A DNA stretch of 64,000 nt from assembly GCA_000750105.3 (NCBI GenBank), contig JPHH03000012.1:62001-126000 (forward strand). Reading direction: 5' to 3'. This stretch comes from Tolypocladium sp. Sup5 PDA-1 (lineage: Eukaryota; Ascomycota; Sordariomycetes; Hypocreales; Ophiocordycipitaceae). The notes under the pieces are model-generated. The model saw only the letters and a program-made list of their open reading frames with translations. It was not told where the DNA came from and did no database searches. Each line of letters begins with the position of its first letter. The first letter of the stretch is position 1. A program made the translations under genes and the position numbers. Positions 20,413 through 30,071 of this stretch are shown in pieces.

Positions 20413-21723
20413 ATGGCATCCACCAACTTATCATCATCATCATCATCATCACCACCTCGGGGTCAGAGCGAAAAGCCCCCCCTCAGCTCCCTCATATCAA
20501 CCCACGACTTCGAAGCCGCAGCATCCCACACCCTCACCCCCAAGGCATGGGCCTTCGTCTCCTCCGCCGCCACGGACCTCCACACCCTGCGCCGCAACAC
20601 AACCGCCTTCGCCGACATCACCCTCCGTGCACGCACCCTGCGCAACGTCTCCCGCGTTGACACCTCCGCCTCTATGCTGGGCCACAGGCTGCGCGTCCCC
20701 ATCTTCTGCAGCCCGGCCGCCATGGCCAAGCTCGTGCACCCGGCGGGGGAGACGGCCATCGGCACGGCGTGCAAGGAGTCGGGCATCGCGCAGTGCGTCT
20801 CCACAAGCTCCAGCTACTCCCTGAGGGACATCGTCGCAGCCATCGACGGGCACGCCGTGGAGGCGCCGCACGAGGTCCCCGTCTTCTTCCAGCTGTACGT
20901 CGACAAGAACCGGGATAACACGGTGAAGCTGGTCCAGGCCGCGCGGCAGGCCGGAGCCAAGGCTCTCTTTCTGACCATCGATTTGCCGGTTCCAGGCAAA
21001 CGTGAGGCCGACGAGCGTGTCGTCGCCGACGCCGGCATCTCCTCGACGCTCTCAGGGGCTACCGCTGGCAACGACGCCAAAGGCGGCTCCCTTGGCCGCA
21101 CCATGGGCCGCTTCATCGACGACTCCCTCTCCTGGGCCGACATCCCCTGGATCCGGCGTTGCGCACCTGGCATGCCCCTCATCCTCAAGGGCGTCCAGAC
21201 AAGCGAGGACGCCGTGCTCGCCGTGGAGGCCGGCGTCGACGCCATTATCGTTTCCAACCACGGCGGACGCACCCTGGACACCGTCCCCGCCTCCATCCTC
21301 ATCCTGCTGGAGCTCCGTAGAAACTGTCCCGAGGTGTTTGACAAGATCGAGGTCTATGTCGACAGCGGCATCAGACGGGGCACCGACATATTCAAGGCTC
21401 TGTGCCTCGGCGCAAAGGCTGTTGGTATTGGACGCGGGCCGCTCTTTGCCGTGAATTATGGCCACGAGGGCGTTCTCAAATACATCGAAAGTAAGTATCT
21501 CTCTCCACTTACACTCACCAAGCGTGTAGTCCTCTGTCGTTAGTTTACTAATACTGATTGATCTGCCCCAGTCTTGCGAGACGAGCTGGAGGCGACAATG
21601 AAGCTGTGCGGAGTGACGAGCCTGGATCAGCTGCATCCGGGGTACTTGAACACTCTTGCAGTGGACCACCTGATCCCCCCCGGGCCAGCCACTCCTACTC
21701 GACAGGCTAGGAGTCGCCTGTGA
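20413..21723 (+). CDS. FMN-dependent 2-hydroxyacid dehydrogenase/oxidase (L-lactate dehydrogenase-like, no cytochrome b5 domain)
   Basis: The model is join(20413..21490,21572..21723), 409 aa. This is an FMN-dependent alpha-hydroxyacid dehydrogenase barrel like the flavin domain of flavocytochrome b2 or glycolate oxidase. It would oxidise a 2-hydroxyacid to a 2-oxoacid. Key stretches are VPIFCSPAAMAKLVHPAGE, CVSTSSSYSL, FFQLYVDKNRD (active-site Tyr), LFLTIDLPVPGKREAD, LILKGV (flavin-contacting Lys), IVSNHGGRTLD (catalytic His, about residue 286), YVDSGIRRGTDIFKAL and GIGRGPLFAV. There is no N-terminal haem-binding cytochrome b5 domain. There is also no mitochondrial presequence, only a Ser run encoded by a TCA microsatellite (20428-20448), so a cytosolic or peroxisomal enzyme is possible. 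The C terminus (ARSRL) is a weak candidate peroxisomal signal. If the last intron is retained, translation stops at 21543. Confidence 0.9.
20428..20448 (+). repeat. (TCA)n microsatellite coding a Ser run
   Basis: Uninterrupted TCA triplets near the start of the FMN enzyme gene encode the poly-Ser segment of its N terminus, before the folded domain. Confidence 0.8.
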
Positions 21724-21976
21724 ATTCTCGCGTGCAGAGTCTGAAGTTGGTTTCAAGCGAGTATTTATCATGGCTAATAGCATGTTCGAAGCAGAAATAG
21801 CAGAGGTTGGCTTTCGAGACACGAGAAAGAAGTGGTAACTGTACTGGCCGTGTGACCGACATCCGTCTACGTGGCTACCCTGTACCCTCGAACCTGCTCT
21901 CAAGTCATTGAACAGAACAACATTCAGCTTACCCCAGCCCAACAGTAGGGTGAGTCTATCTCATCTGAGAGGCATA

Positions 21977-22936
21977 TCATACCCCCTCGTCTGCAGAATT
22001 TGATCTAGGGCCAGGTCCCGTCTGTGTACCCATCTGTGTGCCTTGCTGCGATGGCATGCGCACCCTCACCAAACGGGGTTGTGTGGAACGAGGCGCCTCC
22101 CCCACTTCCCTTCGCATCTTCAGCCTTAAGCCCTTCCTCCACTTCCGATATAGCCAGAGGCTTGCTATCAAAAGAGACAGAGCCCCTGTATGCCGAGGCA
22201 CAACGTCAACGTTCGGCCTTGACATGCATGCTGACGGACTTGAACTGACCGATGCTCCCCAACACGGTCCCAGCAATAGCCAAGGGCGGAGGGGAAGAAG
22301 ATGGGGGTGGTGTTGGGCTGCTGACCGGCGAAGTGGACGCAGGTCGAGTGTTTGTCGGCACAAATGAAGATGCGCGACTACCTGGCCGCGTCCTCTCGCC
22401 GCCCGTCGTAATCGTGGTATATCGCAAGACGGTCTCGATGACCCGGTCTGTATCGCATATGAAGAGGGAATAGCCGTTGAACTTTGGATCACCGGCGAAC
22501 ACGTCCGTCTTGCAATAAGGGGTGACGTCTCCGTAGCTTTGCAGTTCTTTCGTTAGCTGTAGCACCGACGCAACGCAACCCCCTCTGGCCCCCGACGATC
22601 TCACCAAATCAGATCCAGATTTTCAGCTGCCTCTCGGAGATCAGAGTATGGCGACTCGTCTAGGCACCTGGTCGAGATGCGACATGGGTTGCCTTTGGCG
22701 CTCCAGCAGCATCCCACGATGCTGTTGACCCGGTCTATCCCACATCTCTGGCCCGCATGGCACGTAAGCGGATGCTCTAATCTCGGTCAGCCCGCAAAGA
22801 AACGTTGTTTCCATGGTCGGGGGATTCTACTCGGGTCCCCAGAGATCCAGCCGCAAGTGTCCCTGGCCGAAGTCCTGCGTCCGCCGGTCACTGTGATCGG
22901 CGGAAGCGTTGATGGCCCCTGAGCTTTTCCCCACAT
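21977..22936 (-). CDS. Cys-rich single-pass membrane protein with Ser/Pro stalk; 5' end unresolved
   Basis: Exons rebuilt as complement(join(21977..22185,22250..22536,22605..22776,22831..22936)), at least 257 aa. All junctions are phase-consistent: A|AG, TG|C and G|GG codons at introns 22777-22830, 22537-22604 and 22186-22249. The ectodomain has a two-part Cys pattern seen in many Pezizomycotina surface proteins: TCGWISGDP, PLTCHAGQRCGIDRVNSIVG then CCWSAKGNPC, a further Cys pair, and CYGDVTPYCKTDVF with GYSLFICDTD. A Ser/Thr/Pro-rich stalk follows, then a membrane span made across the last intron (LAIAGTVLGSIGALSLLIAS) and a basic cytoplasmic tail starting YRKWRKG. The topology fits a type I plasma-membrane sensor or adhesin. 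The ATG at 22936 gives no signal peptide, so an upstream exon is likely missing; the open frame runs to about 23020. No orthologue is recognised. Confidence 0.66.
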
Positions 22937-23358
22937 TGTTCTCGATCTGGAAACACGTCCGTCGCCGTGGTAATCTATAACTGTCAACAGAAAGTGGATG
23001 CCAAGGAGAGCGTCTCCAGAATGCTACCGCTATTTGTACTGGGACGCCAATAACCTAATTGCGCCATCGTCGCCGTTCTTGTCGTTCGGGTGTCGAGTGA
23101 AGGAGAGAGCAAGTAGTACCTTCTGTACGCAGAAGCGCTGACTGAACGACGAACAGAGCACACAGTAAGTGAATAGGGCACGGATGATGTGTTTTTTCTC
23201 ACGTTTGCTCCTCCGTGTTTCCGTCATACTCGCGTCGCGGGTGGATGTCAATCATACGAGCAAGCAGCTCAATCACGAGTGCTGCATGGCACCCGTTCGG
23301 TAGGGTGTTCCGATGGACGCTGAGCTTCGCAGGCAGGAAACCAGACCGACCGGTTGAG

Positions 23359-23913
23359 TCAGGGTCCAGATGACCGTTGGATCGAAATTACGCATTGGCG
23401 CATATTCTTCACACGCAAGCAAGCACAAGCGATGCCATCCCTCTCCATCACAGGAGCACTATTGGGAATAGCTCCGTGTAGCACACCATCAGGCGCCCGA
23501 TAGATGGGCATGGAACCCAACACATGCATGTCTGCCCGGGACTGCACCGTGGGATACAGAGTCCGATTCGATTCACGGACCGAGGGCATGGCATCTGCGT
23601 CCAACTTGGTTCCAATAGAGTCCAGATCTAATAGGCTCGATAGCGCCGATCCGTTGTAGGAGGACAAGGATTGGTTTGATTTTCCAATACGACACGCCCA
23701 ACCTGGCTCAATGCAGCCCACCCCTCGGTCTCGCCAGTTGCATGCCAAGTTGAATATGCGCACCGTCCACGGCACGGCATCGAGACCCGGTGGCGGTAGC
23801 TCGTGACACATAAATCTTGCAGTGCTGTGCTTCTCTGTCCCGAAGAAACGGATAACTCCTGCGGTGGAGGTGGCCCAGACCAGCAGAATGCCCTGTGGTG
23901 CTGGCTGTCAGGT
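23359..23913 (-). CDS. Possible exon of an unrecognised gene
   Basis: This open minus-strand frame runs from a plausible acceptor (CCACAG, just above 23913) to a stop at 23359. It includes GILLVWATSTAGVIRFFG, MCHELPPPGLDAVPWTVRIF, NLACNWRDRGVG and several spaced Cys residues. Codon use is only mildly biased and I recognise no family. It could be a real exon of a rapidly evolving gene, perhaps an upstream exon of the neighbouring Cys-rich membrane protein gene, or chance open DNA. Confidence 0.25.
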
Positions 23914-24666
23914 GTGAAGCCCTGTTGCCAGGTCACGTTGATCGCCCGCACCCCGGTTCAACTGGCCATATAATTAGTGAAGCCATTCAGTCATCTTTGC
24001 GGTGCCAATCCTCCACCACGACTTGGAGGGTTGAAACTTGAAAGTGACAGTTGGTCGCAGCTGTCATCTCTTGTCTCACCATCTTCACCGGCCCGCCCAC
24101 AGAGACATGCAGCCCAGAGGCAGGCCCGTTGAAGCTATCCCATACATGGCAAAGGAAAAAGAAAGCATTATTGCCATAGCCCGACCGGGCACTCGAGAGA
24201 GTCGAGGCTTGAGACTCACCCCATGGCGGCGAAGTGGCAGCGATAGTGTGTTTTCGTCCATGCTCTTTCCGTATTCGCGTCCGCGTCCTTATGGATGGAT
24301 CGGCGGTGTGTCGGAGGCTCCGAGCAAATCAAGGAACGGCTTTGAGACAAAACTACGGAACATATTTCTCGTTGTTGTCTCTCAGCCCTGCCCAATATTG
24401 CTCAGCTGAGACGACCTTGTAGAGCGTTGGGAGTCCCCAGGCAGCGAGCTACTGCGTTCGGTTTAGCATCTTCGTATGCGAGCCAATTGCTATGAGTACC
24501 GTCAATGGGACGGGCTGCCAGCGCGTGTCCCTAGTCGGCGTAAACTTTACCGGAAGGCCGGGTTCGAACAAAGGCTGTCGACGGCTATACGGGTATATGT
24601 ACAGGTTAAACCACGCCATCGCGGCAAAATAAGCGCATGCTCTCCAGGCCGCTGTGAAGCTGGTAA

Positions 24667-24695
24667 GAGCCGGAGCCGGAGCCGGAGCCGGAGCC
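24667..24695 (+). repeat. GAGCCG hexanucleotide tandem repeat (about 4.8 copies)
   Basis: Perfect GAGCCG units lie in a gene-poor stretch and are not inside any supported coding sequence. Confidence 0.85.
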
Positions 24696-27600
24696 AAGCA
24701 CTTGGCAGGACCGCCCGCGACATTGTCCCCCAGGCCGTACAGCACTCAACGCGGTCTTCCTGGAGTGGGATGTGCCGATGGCAAGGCAGGATCCTGCAAA
24801 GTCACGAATGCCGTGGAAGCCCAGCTCGACTCCCACTTCCCTTGGCCCCGGCGCGTGCGGCTGCGGGTGTGGCAAAAAGCACCTTGGAACCCTGGCACCA
24901 GTCGCTGGCAAGAGGCGGCGGCCGGGGGACAATGAGGTGATGACGTGCCGGAAGTTCCTCTCTTTTGTCCAGTCACTGCTGTCCTTCGCGACGGCGGCCA
25001 TGATTCGTGGGAATCACAGTGGACGTCCCTGTGCCCTTCTAGGCTGGATCGAGCGCAAATCAAGATTCGGCAGGCGAGCAGAACTAGACGGGGGTTTTGT
25101 GGCAGGGGTCACTGCACAACTCAGCTGAACCGACGGGGATGCCGGAGACGCTAGGACTTGCAGAGAGGCCCGCCAACAGTGCGCCTGGTCGCCGCCATTG
25201 GGCGCGGTTCGTCTCATCTATTGTGATAATGGCACCTGATTCGCCTTTAGCTGCATCACGGGGAGTTGCGGCTCCGAGGACAAGAGCAGAGATGCTGGAT
25301 GGGGATGGGGATGATGTTGTCGGGCCCGACGAAGCCGTAAACTGGCTGCTGTATCCCGGGTTCCTGGGTCTTGGTCCCGCCGGTTCGATCGCCTGCGATG
25401 CATGCCTCGGGTATGTCGATCGATCAACCGCCAAAGTAGTATCGACTTTTGGCGTTTCACGATAAGGCCGTGATGGTGATGTCTGAAGGGCCGCTCATGG
25501 AAATCGATCTCCAAATGCCTGCCTCATGGACGTTCTCGTCCTCATCGCTCACATCAACGCTGTTGTTACAGCATCCGAGCTGAGCCTTGTTGGCAGGACG
25601 CGTCCGCCCGCCAAGTCTGTTTCGATCACTGTCCGAGGCCAGCCAGCTCTGGCATTTGGAACACACAGCCGTCTGCAGTCCATACCTATGTACCTTGTAC
25701 TTCGTATGATGCATGTGGCACAAGGCATGATGACTAGGGTTCTCGTCGACAGATGTCGGATGCAAACGCACGGACTTTGCTGGCTGCCGAAGCAAGGGAA
25801 GGACCAAGGGACGGGCAAGAGTCAATGCAGTCATGCTGGTGAACTGCGACGTCACGATGCGACCCGAGTGCCATTGGAGGAGGGAGAAAAGAGGACGGGG
25901 AGACGAGGTTGTTGATGAAAGGGGGAGAGTGTGAGCGCGAGCGCGAACTTGCCTAATCAGGCATTCCTTCCCATGACAGTACGTGCTTTGGTGGTCCAAC
26001 ATGTCGTGGGAGGTTCCTTCCCAAACGAACGCATGGCCGGGGCAAGAGCCTAGGTACGGATTACAGATGGCGCCTTCCACCGTGAACCAGGCAGCTGGGT
26101 CACAATATTGATTACCTTATGTCAACCTCGCGTTGGCCGTCGCATGGTTTCTTTTCCTCTTCATTTCTAACCTCTCTTTCTTTCTTTTTTTGTGCGTCTG
26201 CCGTAAATTGACCCGGGCCAGTTTGTCGCCGTTCATCATGTCGTCCGTCCTACGAGCCCTTGCACCAACCTGAGTGCGACGATGTACTAGATGTCTCTTG
26301 GCCGCCTCTGAAATCTACCTTTAGCCGAAACTCTCCTGGGTCCGTCACGCATCGGAAAGCCACACGTCACCTGGAATCTTGGAAAGAGGGTATGCTTGCT
26401 CGTCTGCACACCCTGGGCCGCCTGAACAGGTGGGGGCTGATGCGGTGCTACGACGCCCAGATCTGCACGACGACTTCGGCCGCCAACAAAGGTGAGGCGA
26501 TTTGGACGCGTCTGCGAAGTACGGAGTACCAAGCACACAAACGTTTTGTCTCTCCGCCGTGTCCGCAGCGCCCGCCGCCTCGCTCTCTGGCGCGCTCTCT
26601 TGATGCAGCCCTGTGTGCAGCCCCCCGCCACCGCCTTGGCTGCCCCATGATCCATCATCAGCGCATCTACGAGTACGGATACGGATAGCTGAGGCCCGGC
26701 TCTGGCTCCCCAGCCCCAGCGGATGAGGCTTGTGCGCAGTCGTCCAGACTCTGGAGTCGCAACGGACAGGCCCCCTAGCTTCGTCTGTCGGTCGACCCCT
26801 AGCGAACGATAGTGGACCTTGTGCTGCTCGTCCTTCTTCGCCAATCTCCAAGACCGTCCGTGGAACACCAATCATGATGCATATCGCCTTTTCTCGCAGT
26901 GCCTCGTACCTCCAGAGGCAGGACAAGTAACGTCTTAGTTGCTACTATCCGGCCAAATCTGAGCACAAGTACTCCGTATGTACGCAAGTACGTACGAGTA
27001 CAGCACCGTGGTGGTTTGCTGCCCCCTCCCGCCCCGCTGCAAGAGCCCAAAGACAAGCATCCAACACGGCGGCGGGCGCCTGGACGTTTTGCGACGGAGC
27101 TCCAGATGGCATCTAGGCATGGATCGACGGCCAGACAGACGCGACGCTGAAAACAAATTCTGACAAAGAGCAAGGCCCACCATGGCGCGACCTTCCGAGG
27201 CCCAGCCGAACAAGAGAGGGAAGAAGGAAAAATCGGGCATGGAACGGAGTGACGACGGTCCCGCGCATCCGCATCATGACAACCGGCCGCTCCGTCGTCC
27301 CCGTGTCACAGTCGTCGGATGGGGCAAGCTGTGTGCGCTAACTTAGTCGACGCCGCTCCCAGTCCACTGCTGGTCCCTCCCCCCACCCTGGGAGGCTTGG
27401 ACCCTGGCCCTGGTCCGCTCTCTGCGTCCTCTCCCGCTCACACCTTTCCTCTCCTCCCCAGCAATAGCTCGTTGGCCGTATTGTGGCTGCGTTTGTTTGA
27501 GGCGACACGACGACCGAGGGCGAGACAGGCATCAGCAAGGCTGATGGACCAAATTGGCGGGCAGGTGGCGGACTAACACTCGCGGAATCCCTGACCTTGG

Positions 27601-28538
27601 CCCGGTTGGGGATTCCGACCCTGCGTCGCGTCCTCTTTCGTCCCATGATCGAGTACAAATGACAACCCTCTTGCTTACCTTTGCAGGCCATGGCAGCCAT
27701 GTCTCCATATCTCGGACTTTGCCTCACCTTATCCACTGCCTTGGGCCCTCCCTTTCCCGGCCAGTGAAAACTGCTATTCTTACTGCCATCTGCCCAGCTT
27801 GCCCAGGTGGGCTTACCCGGATCCGTAGCTCTCTTGCGACTGCTGCTCGACTGTCACGCTCAGTCCCGGCTCCCTCGCAACCCACGCCAGAGCCAAGAAG
27901 GTCTCTTTGAACTGCCGCGCGCTCACTCTCGCCTCGCCCCGTACTCCACCTCTCCCACCCCTGGGCGTGTTCCCTTAGTTTGAAATACTGTATATAGCAG
28001 GTAAGTTGGCAGTCGAGAGCATTAAAGATCCATACATGGTCCTCCTCGTCACTACCTGTTCTTACCTGGTCCTTGTTCCGCCCAATCCCTATCGATATTC
28101 ACACCTCCGCATTGCCAGCTATCCCAGCCCCTAGCCCTACCCAGTCCCGGTGAAAGCCATTCCCAGCAAACCTTCTGAGGTGGATGGACATATTGTGGCC
28201 AACTAAAGCAGCCTCCGGGGGTCTTTCATCGTTTCTGCTGCGCATTGGAAGTCGTTGCTGAAGCCTTGAGAGCCTCCTATACGTCTTTCTGTCTCTAATG
28301 ATTGTGCCTGCAATGCGTACAGACCCTCGCAGTTGTTAGATGCGCTCGACCGCGTCCTCTCTTATCATATAATTTTTCCGCACCGCTCGCCACTCCTTCT
28401 ACTTAACTCGAACATCTCTCTACTGCCTTCTTCTCGAGAGCATGAAGACTCTGCCTGGCCAGTCAACATATTTCAAGTCGCCGCCAGCTCTCCGTACCGC
28501 TTCCCCGATCCACACCTCGCGTCTACTTTTATCCCGAC

Positions 28539-29176
28539 ATGTCGAGCCCGTTCCGACACGTAAGTTTAACATCCCGGCCGTGCCAGGGATCCACCCCCTT
28601 GCGCTATGTCTGTGACAGCGCTCACCACGGCTGCAGCCCTTTCAGGAATCCCAGTTCGATATTTTCGAATGGTACCCGAAGTATCAGGCTTGCCTCCGAT
28701 TCTTCGTCGAGCATGCCCAGCACAACAGCCCCGTCCAGACCGTCGCCGCCTGTGTCAACATCAAGCTACCCTTTCAGCAGACGGCCGGCTCTCCCGCGGG
28801 AGATGCCTACGGCTCCGTGGCTCTCGTTCCTTACGTCCGTCGCCTCGTGGCTACCGGCTTCGACACCCCGGCAGTCCTCCACGGCTTCTTCGGAGATGAC
28901 TGGACCGAGGGTGTCGGCCCCATCCACGAGACGGAGCGGAGGAACTACCTCTTCGCCGCAAAGAGCGATACTTGGCTGAAGGTCAAGGCCAACTACGACA
29001 TGGCGGATGGCCAGACCGTGCCCTTCCTGCGTCCCCTGCAGGGCGTGACGGAGAAGGAGATTGTCAACGCCGAGGCCAACTGGAGCGAATGGCTGGCCAT
29101 GCAGGACTGGATGCTGGGCCCCCGTGCCCCTCCTGGAGTTAGTGACTCGAGAGGACCGGGAGCCCAGAGGAACTGA
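28539..29176 (+). CDS. Conserved fungal protein of unknown function
   Basis: The model is join(28539..28559,28637..29176), 186 aa. The first exon encodes only MSSPFRH before a GTAAGT donor; the 77-nt intron ends CTGCAG, and both exons are phase 0. The body reads FDIFEWYPKYQACLRFF, VALVPYVRRLVATGFDTP, VLHGFFGDDWTEGVGPIHE, RNYLFAAKSDTWLKVKANYD, VPFLRPLQGVTEKEIVNAE and WSEWLAMQDWMLGPRAPPG. It is rich in Trp, Tyr and Phe and looks like a compact globular domain. I recall similar conserved hypothetical proteins in other Sordariomycetes, but no function. An alternative acceptor two codons downstream (TTTCAG) would drop PFQ and also keep frame. Confidence 0.8.
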
Positions 29177-30071
29177 GAATAACGACGTGAGGGCACGAAC
29201 GGTTCTAGAAAACCCAAATATTATGCTCCCAAGCCATCATTCTTCGTGACACACGACGTCCCCTCTCAGGGGCAGTGTCAGGGGAAGACAAGACTACGGA
29301 CGGGCGGGCTCAGGGGGCGATAGTATGGGAAGACGGGACATCAGACACGAGGGCTCAGGGGGCCATATTGGATAACGGACGGTCGCCATGATTCACGAGG
29401 GGAATAATACTACTAGGCTCGGGACATAATAGCCATTGAGGGCATGGACACATTGCAGACTACAGGAGAGTCGAGAGCCGAATACACACACCATGCTGCC
29501 AGGCGCGGCATCCGAATACGAAAGAAGATCTTAGTGACTCGCTTCTAAATTTTCGCCGCCGAGTCCCTCCCGCCACACACGTGTGTGGATATGTTACACT
29601 ATCGCCGCCGACGCCAAGGCACCGATATTAAAGACGAACCACAGTGGCCGGTTCAAAACGCCGCGTCCAACAAGGCACGCCTCCCTGAGCAACAAAGAGC
29701 AGCCTTATTGAAAAAACAAGGCCTCTGCCGCGGATAAAAATAGTGGAAAGGAGAAGAATAAAGAGCACTGCAGGGCAGTCTCCTCCCCTGCGATGTGGGA
29801 TAGATGAGAATCTTGAGCCCTGCCCTCCCCACGCCCACCCAGTCCGTGCCAAACGCCGCAACCCAACCTTGATCCAATGCAATGAATGCCCCCCCTTTTT
29901 GTTACCGCCACTCCTTTACGTGAGACCAATGTACCTGGCAACCGCGAGAAAGCAATGCTTGGGAGTATGGTGACAAAAGAACAAGTTGGTGGAAAGAAGC
30001 AAGAGCAAGAGCAAGAGCAAGAAAGACAACGACATGGCACACCGCGTCCATAACCAAACCAGGATAGCGTA
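29177..30071. other. Convergent intergenic region (conserved fungal gene / set1)
   Basis: 895 bp between two converging stop codons, with the two 3' UTRs. No gene supported. Confidence 0.5.

Larger units (their letters stand above)
22937..28538. other. Gene-poor region
   Basis: About 5.6 kb with at most one weak gene candidate (23359-23913, listed separately). It contains a GAGCCG hexanucleotide repeat (24667-24695), several TAC-palindrome copies (25696-25706, 26515-26530, 26966-27001) and, before the gene at 28539, a C/T-rich leader. A TATATA box-like site is at 27991-27996, followed by GTAAGT at 28001 that could open a 5' UTR intron. No transposon reading frame or terminal inverted repeat was found by eye. 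Confidence 0.5.

Noticed and set aside
24520..24600. tRNA-like GGTTCGAAC T-loop sequence at 24561
   Set aside because: No matching acceptor stem, D arm or anticodon arm could be folded around it.
25457..26080. 207-codon minus-strand open frame in the gene-poor island
   Set aside because: His/Ser/Arg-rich, no recognisable motif and no splice pattern nearby.
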